Source of the DNA: Fasciola hepatica
Taxonomy: Eukaryota > Platyhelminthes > Trematoda > Plagiorchiida > Fasciolidae
Direction: 5' to 3'
NCBI GenBank assembly: GCA_948099385.1
Contig: CANUEZ040000183.1
Location: 6,572,001-6,636,000 of the forward strand
DNA: 64,000 nucleotides
The translations under genes were made by a program, and so were the position numbers. Of this stretch, positions 1 through 12,869 are shown piece after piece. Each line of letters starts with the position of its first letter. The first letter of the stretch is position 1. Below the pieces are notes generated by a model. It was not told where the DNA came from, did not search any database, and saw only the letters and a program-made list of their open reading frames with translations.

Positions 1-1185
1 AAAGTGACACTGAGTTTCAAGAGCACTTTCGGTTGAAGTATTTATCATGAGATTTTCGGGTGTTGTCAAAAACATTCCGTCAGAAAGTACGGTTGCAAAA
101 ACAAACGTTCGTTTACCATCCGGGTAAAAATTAACACTCAATGACCAGCGGTGGCCGGAAGCTAGTCATGATAACCGATTGGTCACTTGACTTGCAGGCA
201 CACGCCCGTTGTTTTCGACTCATAAAACCAATTAACCTTTGATTGCCGAACAACACTAATCATATATTTGAAGAAAATGTTTGGATGGAAATGTTCACCT
301 CATTCTACATAAGCAGACCATGATTTATCTGAAATCCAGTCGAAAGTTATCGAATAGATATCCTTGTGGAGTATGAAATCATATGTCTCCAAAATCCTCA
401 TTGGGTAAGTACCTGTAATATCTAATCTGAAATTGTTGATAAATAAGAATATTGTAGCCGCAACAACCCTGTACATCAGTTCCGTGGTTTGTCAGTAGAT
501 TGAAAGTTTCACTGAGATCTGGGGGTCTCTTGTGGATGTAGTGGTGAAGAAGTGGTTCGTTTTTGAGGCGCGTAAGCTAACTCGTCTGTTGAAGATTCCC
601 CAATTGGTACTCAAAGAAAAACTGAGATGGCTGAGAGCATCGTGGTGAAAAGGGCATTGCTTAGTTTTGCACTCTATTAACTTGCATGCTTCGGCAAAAC
701 TTTACAAATTAACACATCAGTAGGCTTACAAAAAAGGCATTCGCCATCTGACGTGTTTCTTATATCCGTGGAAACAAAAGTAGTGATTCTATCAGATGCA
801 AAGTCGCAAACACTAATCTGACTTTTTGATACTTCTCCTTAGGCCCACACAGTCAAGCAATAATCCAGGATGGTCAGTTTAGGGTCACCTGCGAGGTGTG
901 ATCAAACAGCTTTCCGAGGTCAGACAACAAATGCACTCCACAGCCAAGGCTATTGCGACCATGTTTGTTCCTAGGTAACAGCATTCATAACAAAAGATTG
1001 AATAATTCGTGATCTAGCCCCAATGAATAGATATGCCACAGTCATAAAGCAAATCCCAACTGGATGGAGGTCGATATTTCCAGAGAAACAGATTCTTATT
1101 TCTATAATGTGATTCCTCATGCAGTTTCAAAGCCCAATTCACCATCGAAAATTGTAGAAGCACTGTACAACAGTTCCATTCCCTT
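1..1185. other. unassigned non-coding stretch
   Basis: I see no recognisable gene, RNA or complete repeat here. Open frames are short and show no motif. Confidence 0.4.
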
Positions 1186-1320
1186 TAGGAATCATCAGAA
1201 GTGCACTTCCAGCGAGCCCTCACGGGAAATCGAATCCGAGATGAGCAACTGTGGGTCGCACACCCAACCACAAGCTATCCGGGCTGCTCCCAACGGTTTG
1301 CTGAACATCTACACTACATT
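1186..1320 (-). repeat. tRNA-derived SINE fragment (family 1)
   Basis: Read on the minus strand, there is a B-box-like sequence GGATTCGATTTCCC (around 1215-1235) followed by the shared tail GGAATCATCAG (seen on plus near 1190). The same block, with the 'cacacccaaccacaagctat' part corresponding to a tRNA-like head, recurs at 30155-30310, and a tail fragment recurs near 3275-3310. Similarity to a tRNA gene plus dispersal supports a SINE. No intact cloverleaf was found. Confidence 0.5.
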
Positions 1321-4300
1321 ATTTAGTGCTCTTCCGCCACTAGCTTTGAGCGGTAACAACCCCCTTCCAGCTTAGCGATCGAATACTGTGATGGACAGTA
1401 CCCATTGTATCATAAAGAAGTCCCATTTAGCGAAACAATTGTTTTTCAGCAATTCCTTCTCAAGGCGTTTACAAACTACATGATAGATATTAGCCCGGAT
1501 ATAATGCGGATAAACACGGAATGAACACCAGTCATGGGCAAGGTTTATTAACAGTCAAACTGTCCTTGTCATATGATGATTTTATCCAAATTAGCTCTCT
1601 TGGTGACAGGATGACAGATTCGTTCGCCCTCGATAGATACTAGACCATGGAAGTTGAAGTGCCTGGACGAAAAGCTTTTGCGCACAAAGGTCTGGGTTCA
1701 GATTCCTGATTCCTTTGGCCTCGGCTATCGTCAGAATACGAAACTGAACACCCTTGAATTTGTTCTGGGAGAAACAATATACAACTTAGAAACCCGTGTC
1801 TGTATTCACCTGATGTCAGCTGTCAAATAACTGTGCTAAAAATGGGCCGCTTATCGAGCCGATTTGTCTTTGGCTTAACCAGCGAGGGTGATACGCTGTG
1901 ATCCGAGTGGATATCTGTCGTGCCGTTGGATTTACTTAAGAGGCATCACATACACATCTGAAAGATTATACAACCGTTGATGAAGTCAGCATCGGCAATT
2001 TATCCTTATTGTGAAGGTGGATCAGAGGAGCACCTCAAAATACACAAAGTATAGTGATGTTATTGAAGGTATGTTGAACTTCTCTCAGCAGTCGTTGGCT
2101 TATTATTTCACCCACCGTATCACTTTTCGGTGGCAAATCTTTAGAGAAGTCTTTCTTCATCATGGTTTCTCCGGTAATTGTAGGCAATCTCTAAATGATA
2201 TTTTTTCAACAAATCAGTTTGGTTTAATTTTTGTTACTTAGAGTGTTTCGTATGAACATTAAGTGGTTCTCAAAGGTCTCCTCAGAACAATGATTTTTCA
2301 TTCTGAAGGCCCAGTTTTTTACCGAGTTTCGCTTCTGCTGGATTCTAGAGAAACCGTTGAAATTACTTTATTACTTCATGCCGCCCTAACAGCTCTTTAG
2401 TGGTTACAATACCTAAACACGGTAGAGATAATTTTAACAACATAGTATTCAGAGCCAACTATGGGCGTATATCCCTGACCGAATGAAATAACGATTATTC
2501 TCAATCATGAATAAAGAATCTGGTAGGGAAATTGCCGACGTTGTACAGGGCGATCAAATTGGGGAAGCTCACAGCAGAAGTGGTAAAATCACCAGTCAGA
2601 AATGAAAAGCGACAGCTTTCCGCTCTAGTAGTGTTGCATAGAATTCATCTCCATATGGATAAGATGGAGCTGCTAGTTCCGCGGAATCACACACACGCGC
2701 GCACGCACCAATTTCGCAATCGGAAAGAAAGATAAGCCATGGAATACGCATCGGCTATAGATTTGAAATTATGACACTTGCTCTCATGATGTTTATTTAT
2801 CTTTTAATCTAGCTTTTCGATAATTTCGGAATTTTTACTCCAGAATAACACGTAACATCACCGGTACAGCAAACATGACCTGGTGGATCATGTTTTCGTT
2901 TCATCGTCTCTCTTATTTGCCTTCTCGCTCTATTTTGACGAGTAAATTTGACTCAGGCAGGTGAGTTAGGTCAACGAGGATTGACGGTCAAAAAACTGAG
3001 TTTTCTATTCTCTCATAGTTTTATCTTTTCAAGACCTACTACAGTTAAAAGATGAATGGGATCTCACGGACGAGGATGGTAAATGGTCCTGCGCTTTTAC
3101 CACTGGTTTTGCAAAAAAAAGAAGCGGCAAATGAGAGTCTTGGACCATGAAAATGTTCCTCTCTGAGTGTTCAACGGGGCATTTGGTTTGGCAAGTCTAG
3201 TAGTAAGAGAATGAGTTGTAGAAGATTATATTTTCACCTAGTATGATCGTTCACTATTCAGTGTGCACTTTCAGACTTGTTGATGATTCCTAACAAGAAT
3301 GAAACAGCTGAACACAGCACGAAGTGTGGCGCATTCAAAAATCTACCAGTGTTCATAATGAAGTTGATTAAGGATGAACAAAATCGCGCACAGAGTACAT
3401 TCTACTGAAGTACCCATACCGAACCTCTGATATACAGTTTGACCTCTGACCACTTTATATACAGTGCGTAATAGTTTCTGGATGAGCAAGCGGGTACAAA
3501 GAGGGACAAACGAAGTAAAGTATTTCGCTTCACGTCACTGCTCTCGCTGATTGGTTCAGACTCAGCAAACAGCATGGTACGAAATCATCTATCCAAGGAG
3601 GTCGCCTGGAAGGGCCAAATAAACTTCCACAGGTTATCCTAGCAGCGATCCATGCCTACTTACATGTCACAAATGAGATGATGATAACCACCAACAAATA
3701 AAACGAAAACAAATCGAATGAAACAGATGGTATAAACAAACCGTGGGTTGAAAAACGCAACGTTCAGGTACGCTTACGATGATATTTCGGATGGTCTCAA
3801 ACACTATTTTTTCCATGTTGGTGAATGTTGTTTCATTCCATTCAACCAGTCACGTGCACACAAACACAAAAGTCATTGATCCTCATTGCTATGCTCAATC
3901 TGACGGCTAATTTTCACCGGATATGCGGAAAACTCAAGCCTAGCTACTAAAATTGTCATGAGTAGCTAAAAAGCAAAATCGAAAATTCCAGGTTAAACCC
4001 ATAATAATTTAGCGCACAATACAAGTCGCTGGACGACTATCTGACGGGCAGCACCAGAGCTCCTGTTGGTTCGGCAGTTTTTCGTTCCATAGTTTACAAA
4101 CAAAACGGATAAGAACTGTCGCGATATTTTAGGCGACGCCATCAGTAATACTCACCAGTGTGAACTTCCGTCTCGATGACTTCAAGTAACCCCAATAGAT
4201 ATCAAAATTTTGAGTACATCATTTCGCTCACTTCTCATGATGCAACCAATCACTGTCGAATTTCAGTCCAGCACATCGAAAAGTGATGTGATTTCTGGAG

Positions 4301-4570
4301 GTAATGCGGTTTATTTTGAGCCAAAAACGTGAAATGAAGGTTTGTACTCGAAAAAGTTGTGGATACTTTTCAGTATGTTCCCGCACCAAATACAGAGTCA
4401 TCACTTGATGAGTTTAATTATATAATCAATCTGCTATTACTGTTTCTTTTGAATCTTTGTTTTTACCTCAATTTGGAAGGAGCACGCGAGAAGGAGCATC
4501 CAGCACTTCGAAGTCTTAGTTGAGTAACGTGGCTTACTTTCGACTAACTCGCAGTGTTCGTTATCCTTTA
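1321..4570. other. unassigned stretch with a SINE tail fragment
   Basis: No convincing coding exon was found. Near 3275-3310 the string GATGATTCCTAACAAGAATG is the reverse complement of the family-1 SINE tail seen at 30.18 kb. The rest is AT-rich sequence without recognisable motifs. Confidence 0.35.
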
Positions 4571-4576
4571 AGTGAA

Positions 4577-5430
4577 TTAATCCTGTGAGTTAATAGTGAT
4601 CTGTAAAAGGGGGACGGGAAACCGACTTAATAAATTGATGTGCCACTCATCACAGGCTTGAGTGCAGGCGAGTGTTGCTTTTCCATTGGATAAACAACCG
4701 CGTTCATTAAGAGGGTGCGACTGCAAAGCTGAAGTGAGTATAATTTCTTCAATGATTTTCAACTGTGATACGACTGCACCGAAGCCGACATCGGACGCCT
4801 CCGTGGTTACAAACATAAGGCAATTCTTGTCAAATTTTGGGACTGTTAGTGCCGTAGCAACTATGGGGCGAATGATTTCATAGGATTCATTCACTTAAAT
4901 TTCTTGCGGAATTGTGAAAGTCGGTGCAACAGCCAAGCTATTGTAGAGTAATGTTTCAGGTAGTGAGGATAATGGGGACAAATTCCAAACAAATGTTCCA
5001 ACTTAGATGAGATGGATAGTTGGGCGCGATTAAGGGCTGTCTTTATACTGATCGGAAATGGTCTAATAACTCTTCCAATAATTGTCTGTCCTTAACAAAA
5101 AATATCTCAGCCATAGCGAATCTTCATCTTCCGGAGTTCAGATAAGTTTGCAAGTCATTTATCCGACATAACACCAAAAGGTGGTTTGTATTAGGTTCAG
5201 TAAGTGACTTTCTAAACGTGCAACTGATATCCATATAAGCCAAATAACATTTCCCACCAGACAATGATTGCGGTGTGAAATATGGCCAATCAGCCGGGGC
5301 TGTATTCAGTCCCATTAGAAACACTTTATGCTGAAGTAAGCCACCTCGTGTTGAAAAACACGGTTAGAGGCATCGAACTGGTAGTAAAATGAATAGGGAA
5401 TTAGACATTAGCTACTTTCTATCTTCTTTA
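4577..5430 (-). pseudogene. Ty3/gypsy-like pol remnant (reverse transcriptase to RNase H)
   Basis: Minus-strand frames give, in the order expected for a Ty3/gypsy pol, an RT segment around 5324-5124 (MGLNTAPADW..., the usual position of LPFGLxxAP, then CYLAYMDI where the YxDD box is expected), a connection segment near 5000-4900 (LFGICPHYPHYLKHYSTIA, resembling FLGLxxYYxxFIPxFSxIA), and an RNase H start at 4894-4577 (TTEASDVGFGAVVSQ, compared with the family TDASxxGxGAVLSQ, then KATLACTQACDEWH resembling KEALAxxxAxxxxxxYL). Stops and frameshifts separate the pieces. The YxDD box and RNase H residues are altered, so this copy is inactive. No integrase or LTRs were found nearby. The family assignment follows from domain order and motifs; the lineage is unknown. 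Confidence 0.6.
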
Positions 5431-6224
5431 GTTTTATTACTGTTGTTCTTTGGAATTTTCCCCTCATGATTTCCAGATCCCACAGTTTAGCTGAGTGTCA
5501 AACAAAACCTGAATTGTAGGCCTCTATCTTCTGTCTGCCTCAACCGCTCGGACTTCATAATCATATCTATATCAGACACTGAGAAAATTTAACCCTGGAA
5601 AACAAACAACTCCAGCAGTCAACTGAGACATCGATTCGTCCACTTTGGGTAAGGGGTACATCCACACTAACGCATGATTGTCAGGCATGCCTAGATCAGT
5701 GCATATACAAATGGATCCATCCTTTTTCTAAAACTTGAATACGGGTTGAACCCGCTCAGAGAAGTTCTCAGATTCACTCGAATCATCGCATATCATTTTT
5801 GTAGTACCTCTGACAACGCATTGCGTTCCGCTAGCGGTGTGTGCCGTCGTTGGAATATACTGAGAAGGGACAGGATTTTTCGCATAAAATCTTACAGGCT
5901 TCATAAGGTACTTTACCGAAGTTTGAAATAGTTGGCGTAATCCGTGAACAATATACGCTAATCCTACCACTCCTTTACGGTTTAACTGTAGGGCCCGTCC
6001 AAGAGAATTAGGCGTGTGTCCAGGGTGTATGATGGTAGTTGGTTTCCGCGACGCCGAATATTCAGTTCGCAATCAGTCGTATAAAAGTAATGTTTGTGAC
6101 CCCTTCAATTGCAAGCAAATGAACACAGAAGTGAGTGTGCAGTCACAGAAGCAAGCAAGTAAGCATGCAAACTGGTGAGTTGAGTTTCATGCGCGTTTTC
6201 CGCAGAAAATGAAATCACTATAGG
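5431..6224. other. unassigned stretch
   Basis: The frames at 5728-6072 (minus) and 5746-5931 (plus) overlap on opposite strands and carry no motif. I see nothing else. Confidence 0.3.
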
Positions 6225-7330
6225 TACACTTGGGAAAAAGCTGCAAAGAACTTCCGAAATTCTGTATTTCAAAAGTACGGTTCCATTTCCACAATAATGT
6301 ATACAGGCAGAAAGACGGCATAACTATAGGATCCCCACTCGGTCCTTTTCTCGCCGATATTATCATGGCGAAATTTGAAAAGAACAAGTCCAGTCAACGC
6401 AGCAGCCACTTGTTGATGTATCAAAGATGCATCGATGGTGTCCTCTGCCAAGTTCTTTGCGAATGTCGTGTGTATCAGTTACTACTAGCTTTGAATGAGT
6501 CATATTCGAATCCAAAATTCATAAAGTTCTTCTGAACAGATGCTCGGATGGATGGGTCGAGAGGTACATGTACTACAAACCAACCTGGTAGGCGCAGTAT
6601 GCTCATTTTAGAAGTTTCGCACCTATACAACAGAAAGGACATTTATTGCGATGTCTTATCTACAGAGGGTGTCAGATATACTCTGGAAATAAACTCTCGG
6701 AAGCGATAGAAAAAATCTGCAATACACTGCGAGAAAATGGGTACCCAGAGGATTTCCTCCGACAACATATGGACATTGTCTATCGGCCTAATTACTCAAA
6801 GGTCCCGAAAAAATCCATTCACATAAGCATGGAGTTTAAGGGAGACGTGGCTTCTGAAACTCTGAGCCGTAGACTATCGCATTAGGTAGCAAATACGTTC
6901 GAAACTGCGGAACTCGGGATCCCGTTCAACTCCAGTCCTTACTTGCGATTGAGACTCAAAGACAGACTATCAAGACATTCGAACCCATTTGTGTATACTA
7001 TTATTCATGTTCCTATGGAGCAGAATACGTGAGAAGAACAACTAGGCATCCATCCGAGCAAGTTCATCAACGTTGCCTAATCTGGCTGGAGAAAGGAATT
7101 CACAAAACCGTAATCAGTGCGATCTTGGCCCATGCGATCGATACGGGACACCAACTGACACGAAATAGAGCGTTCAAGGTCATCTATCGAGTCTCACAAA
7201 GCCGCTCCAATAGGGTCAGACAAAGAATCCTATTCAAAACCGATGCATCGACCAATCATGCGTTTGAAAAAACTGTTTATCAAGGCACTGCCCCTTCCTT
7301 GGCCAAAGGTAGAAAAGGCAGTGAGATGAA
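6225..7330 (+). pseudogene. Penelope-like retroelement, RT plus GIY-YIG endonuclease
   Basis: Plus-strand frames carry a Penelope-like (PLE) reverse transcriptase block: NNVYRQKDGITIGSPLGPFL (about 6290-6350), equal to the family FNNxxYRQxDGVAMGSPLGP motif, then LADIIMAKFE. A fragment near 6560-6580 (YYKPTW) matches the YRKPTWTGQY region, and 6646-6885 fits the C-terminal RT part (GYPEDFL). At about 7011-7250 the frame reads CSYGAEYVRRTTRHPSEQV, then LEKGIHKTVISAILAH and DTGHQL, the pattern of the PLE GIY-YIG nuclease (CxCGxxYIGRTxR...). Stops and shifts break the ORF and the catalytic YVDD box is missing or scrambled (CIDGVL near 6430), so this is a dead copy. No hammerhead-bearing terminal repeats were recognised around it. 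Confidence 0.75.
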
Positions 7331-9755
7331 CACATGCCGTCGGCGAAACCAGTGGCGTAATTGTCCACGCGAATACTTCATCATCAGCCTGACAGTTCCT
7401 CTTGTGAATTCTTGTGAATACTCTGGACTGTTTACTAAATATCTTAGTCTTACGAAAACCCGTAGGTATACTGTATTGGCGTGATATGAATTGCCGATAA
7501 GACATTTCAGTGTTCGTCACACACAGTTTTCCGAATAATTCGATCATAGGAATATTTCACGATTTAAATATCAACTGGACACCGGAAATCAGCTCGCCTA
7601 TTTCGAATACAGACATTCAAGCCGCGAAACCGAATGGACCCAGTAAACAGTTGCTCCACCAGCTGAGATACCGTGTTAGGACCAACTGGGTGTGGATGAT
7701 GCAACTGAATATAGCATTGTGTGTAACCCCTATTCCAACGTAACCCATGGTTTTATTCACTGACACAGCTTCGTCAGTACCTTCTCAATGGAGCAAATAA
7801 CATGTGGCTTTACTTAATCCAGTCAACGTATAAATATATATTATTCGTAAGTACCGTTTGTATGAGGAGTCTGAATCTAAAGTAATTGAAATCTACTTGT
7901 AAGATGGAACAACCGTCCCGGGAGGGGACAGCAGCGTGCAACCCCGAGAGTTGGGCTTTTCTATTTCGGCTACTAACAGAGAAAGCAGTAGTTGGTTACT
8001 GAGTTATTCCTGCGTCAGCCGAAAAAAGCTCTCCGCACGAAGGCGAAATTAACGGAATCGCTATTTACGATTAAAAGACCTGTAGGTACCTGTACATTTC
8101 CGACTTTTTCCATGATTTTCAACGTCTCTTGGTGCGACACTCCTTTGTTGTACCGACGTTTTAATGTAAAACACACACCTTTTGGTCGTCACCACCGCGT
8201 AATACAAAAAGGCTGTAAATAAATCTTTCATTCTGGCACGGTCTCATCTTCTAGTTTGGAGTGTCTTGGAATTATATCGGTCGGAACTAACTGTGTGAAA
8301 CAAAACATTTTAGAAGCTTCAACGGCGTCTCTTGGCACTTCGCTCAATACCATCCTGTTCTGTTCAACGGATGGCTGTCAGACCAAACTGAACGGAAGAC
8401 ATTGGCGGATATTGACTCTTCGGCACTCATCTCCTGATCACAAGGACATTGAACAACTGTGAGTTTGAGTCACACCTTTTGTTTCATTTTAATTCTTAAT
8501 GTACATACCATTTTGGCCGTTTTATCACCGCACGCTCCTCCGCCCATCTTAGTTTGCTAGTGTCGTCTTAGATATTGTTGACAATAATTTAGTGTACCAC
8601 ATAGACAGAGTAGTACGCTACAGACCCAAAGGGGCAATTTGTAACCCTGAAGTGTTTACTCAAATACGGAAATCCCATTTCGACGGCCCTTTTAGAATTG
8701 TTCCTACGAATGTGTACCCGCTAACTGAGACTGAGCTGGACCACCGGAGGCAATAAGCGCAACAAATGTTTAATTTTCTACAAATAAGTGCTCGCTTATT
8801 GTGATAAACATGGATTTCCTAAAATCACTTGTCTAGCCGACTGTAAACCCGTCTTATCAGCGGTAAAAGAAACTGCCCGATCACATGAATATGTAACAAC
8901 GTTGTGTCATTGCATAAAAAAAGTAAATATAACTGAAGGTTTTCTTTAGCTTTCTGATTATCAGAGGTGTAAAACGAATATCTGCAAATGTTTGTGAATT
9001 TTGTCAGCTAAAACTTGTAAGTTAAGAAATAGTTACCGTAGACCACACTTTTTTCGCGATCATTAATTGCTGTTCTTCGCCTTTTCTTAGTTCCTTTTGA
9101 CAAATCGTCCTCATTTCTAATAAATGTTGCATCTGATACTCACACTGATGACACCAGACAGTTCATTTATAGTTTTACCAGCTACCTCGTTGAGTTTTGG
9201 TCAGTCTGTGTGCCCTTTCGGACTCAATAAAATATTTTCGCTCTATATGAAAGTGTACCCTACTGTCATTTCTGGTTTTATTGCTGTACTTAAGCGTACT
9301 AAATTTTATTGCGAAAGCAACTCTTTTATTAACTACCGGCACTCTTTGAACACTGTCTGTAAACGTGTTTGCACCCCCGAGAATCTAGATGATCCAAGAT
9401 TACTTCTTCGTTCATTTGCAGCTTCACGTTCCCCGTTCCTAATACTGGTGTAGCAGCACTGCAGCACAAACAGAGGGACGTTTTGGGTTAATCCGGGTGG
9501 CACAGATGGAACTGATAGCATGATTTTCACCAACTCAGATCATGAATCCGTAGAACAGCCAGCTCAGATAGCTCAGTGAGGAACCAGCCCATTCCGGCTG
9601 TTTACTGCACGACCAATGATTTCCCTTTCAAAAAAGCTAACGATTAATTCATGCTAGAGTCAGCGTATTGATTCAGAATACCAATCTGACTGGTTCATGC
9701 AGTCATTATGGGTCAGCGTAGCTGATACGCCTCAGACATGCAATATTATGATATC
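7331..9755. other. unassigned stretch
   Basis: There are several short open frames (7510-7743, 7992-8222, 8256-8462, 9124-9453 plus) but none has a motif, a convincing splice context or a relative elsewhere in the window. This is probably decayed repeat and intergenic DNA. Confidence 0.35.
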
Positions 9756-9759
9756 GATC

Positions 9760-11870
9760 GACCACCGAAGGAAACTTTTAAGTGGACTCTGTTTGCGCAC
9801 AACGTATGATGTGAACACTATTCAATAAAACATGACGGAGCATCCCTGAGAGTCAATTCAATTACATAATGGAAGAGGAAGGGTAGAAGAGCGCAACTCT
9901 GACGAACACCACTTTCCGTGGTGAGCTCGAGTGAAAGATCGCCGTAAGCTCGAATTCGGCTTCGGCTACTCGAATACAAGCGTTCAAGAAGAGAAATAAA
10001 TTTCTTTGGCACACCCTTCAATGGGAGGCAGCGCCACAGAACTGTACGGTCGAGTGAGTCAAACGCCGCTTCCAGATCAAGAAAGACAGAGATTGTAGGC
10101 CTACAAAAAATGTATCTCTGCTCTAAGGTTTGCCGAAGAGTAAAGATGTGGTCGATAAGACCACGACCCGGTCTGAAACCGGCTTGATTCTAACGCGTAC
10201 ATATTTCGGGGACACAGGATAATCGGTGGAGAATAAGACCGGTAAGCAGTTTAGAGGCGATACTTACCAGGCTAATTACTCTGTGATTTTCACAAAAAAC
10301 CTGTCACTTTTCTTGTAACTCGACACAACCACTGATTTATGCCATCCCTAGGAATCTTCTCATCATCCCAGATTATCCAGAGAGGTTTCGGTAACTCCGA
10401 AACCAAAACTTTGAATCCATCCTTGAAAAAAATGGGACAACCCATTCGGTCCAGCGGCTTTGTACCCATTCAAGTAACATATCTACCGCATAACCTCCAG
10501 TTCCAATGGAGGACTGATATCTACCTGCATCGGTTCTCTGGCAGGTGTACTTAGAAGGTTCAGCGTTGAAGTGGGCCAACTGAATTATCCCTTAAAGTAC
10601 TCCGCTCAATGATCCAGACTATGTTCCTGATAGTGAATCCGTGAGCCGTTGGATTCCTTGATTAACTCACTTACACCGGGTTTCCGTGGACCGGTACCTC
10701 AAATCAAACGGTAAAGGTAGCAGCCCTTTCCACTTCCCTACATTCCACAATTCACCGCTGATCGCGGTCATTTCTCAGGCTCGTGGTCAGTTCCCGTCTC
10801 AGGGGTTTATGCACTTCACCGAATGTGGCATCCGGAGGGACAGATTTGCAAGCATACAACGGAGCAACAAATGTTGATGATATCCATCGTTCATGAGGAT
10901 TACTTGAACCAGAGTCCTGTGTAGCATTAAAAGCGGTATATAAGGCTTCCTCGATCTGTTACCAGCGTTTATCGGGGTTCTGGACATCCGGCTGCATCGA
11001 TAACTGTGTAGACAGCTCCGCCTATAAAGCAGATCGCCGGTTATTATCTAGAAATATAGACGCAGGACGGGTGCCTTTTGCATGGGTGTGACCACGGACG
11101 AGACGCAAGCAGAAGCGAGCACATACCAAGGTGTGATCTCAGTTCACAGGCGTAGACCAACATGAACGACAATCTTCAGCTGATCCACGCTAGTGGTGAT
11201 CAATCAAAATATGGTCAATTTGAGTCCAACTTTGTGAAGATGTAGGACGACTCCATGTAAGTCTATGTCGCTTCTTGTTGCAGAGCACAGGTGAATGAGA
11301 CGATGGCCATTATCGGTATGATCGGCCGGAATAGCAAACGGGTCTCCCATGAGCCTTTCGGAATCTCCCAAAAGACCAACTTGAGCGTTGGAAGCTCTAG
11401 CATTGACCACCACATGCGTTGAAAGCAAGCTTCGAAGCAGCTAACGCAAATCCTGGTAGAACTCGACCCTGGTTTCAGAGGAACTGCAGTCGGTGGACGC
11501 ATGCACATACGCGTTGATTAAGCATTGACTCTTTAGTTTGTTTCTGTTGACATGCATAGAGCCATCCAGCCAAACTGCACATAGACGACCGCCGACTGGA
11601 ATCCAGTCTTGCAGTGCAAGCTCATTTCTCCTGGTCAAAGCAACCCAAAATCCGGCCTGACCACTAGCACCGGATATCGGATCATCCGACACAGGAAGAG
11701 TAAATAGAGAGGCTGAGGTTGTATCTGGGTTGCAAAGACCAATCAAAGAAATGGAGTCTTACGTGCTCATTCGGGAGACACCATACATCTATTTCGAATG
11801 TCTCAAGAGTTCTAGCGAAGGCAGTTTGTTGCTCTGTCTGACGTTTTGAAGGTACGGTCCGACACATCGT
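9760..11870 (-). pseudogene. RTE-like (SR2-like) non-LTR element, endonuclease and RT half
   Basis: Read on minus, the element starts near 11870 with an APE-type endonuclease: LARTLEALEIDV-like text (RTLETFEIDVWCLP), LQDWIPVGGRLCAV (about 11610), AYVHASTDCSS (11490), SNAQVG...DNGHRLIHLC (11380-11290) and DHTLVCARF (11130). The reverse transcriptase follows: SIASKLLTGLILHRLS, NQAGFRPGRGLIDHIFTLRQ (about 10190-10140), motif A FLDLEAAFDSLDRTVLWRCL (about 10085) and motif B SGVRQSCALLPFLF (about 9890). It stops just after motif B, before the YADD box. The RT part is nearly open in one frame with a single stop, but the endonuclease is broken. Known for the family: one ORF with APE endonuclease then RT. 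Inferred: this is the 5' part of an element whose 3' part is the plus-strand copy at 12.87 kb. Confidence 0.75.
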
Positions 11871-12869
11871 TCGATGGACGGGTTAGCCTCACTGGCAGAC
11901 AGTACGTCAGCCCCGGCCCCTACCAAGCCCACGAAATCACGAATGGCAGGACAGCCGATCGATGGCGGGAATCGATAGGCGAGACGAATCCATACCAGCG
12001 GCAATTAAGCCTCAAGGCGTGGCCGCCCATACCAGTCGAGCCAACGTGTTGTGGGCAACGTGTGGGCGTAATAAACGGCAAACAATTTACTCTTTGTTTA
12101 TCGCTAATAAAACGGGATGATTCTGATGCAGGTTTGAGTTCCCTTTAGAGTTAGTGGACCGGTTCAAAACGGGCGTAGTTTGCGGACGATAAAGGCAGCC
12201 AAGTGAAGAAAACACTAAGGCTCAAAGAGTACTTTCGATTAATATCCGAGACCCGAACAACTGTTTTTTTAAAGCCGCAGTTACCCATAGCTTAAAAACC
12301 GGTAAGGCTTGTTACAGGAAAGATGCTGAAGGTTTCTGGGCCAAGCATACTTTGTGGCTGTCCGCACCGCACGAAGGGTTTTTCTCTGGGAACCCTAACC
12401 GGAGTCTTTGACTCAAAAGTGTGATCCACGAGGCAGTGGGATGTTAACAACTTAGCACGGGAATGTGACTGAGGAACCCGTGAAAGAGCTTCTGGTCTGT
12501 CACGTAAGACCTGATTGTTGCAGGCATCCTGTTTGTCCTCGCCAGCTGTTTGTTATTTTCCCACTTTTCGGATTCAGTTTTCAGCCCCATGCACCCAATC
12601 GAGTGAGCGGAACGTGTAGGTGGCAGCATACTTTCTGCCGGAGGCTACCCAGCTTAGGAGAGCGATAGCTACCCACCGTCGATAATAACCCCAAGTACTT
12701 CACTCTTGAGTCTATCTAGTGGAGGTTTTTAGCCTGGCAAGCTGTTTCTCTCCGTGTTTATTCGCTGCAGTGTACTCTCCAGTGGCATAGCGGTTAGATT
12801 CAGATGTTACTCAGCAACTTTTTCGGAGACCGGAGTTCTTCCGGCCTCTAACCATCGACTTGTCAGACA
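11871..12869. other. gap between opposed RTE halves
   Basis: No motif was recognised. This kilobase may hold the 5' untranslated part of the RTE element or an unrelated repeat. The open frames here (11846-12148, 12465-12668) lack recognisable domains. Confidence 0.3.
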
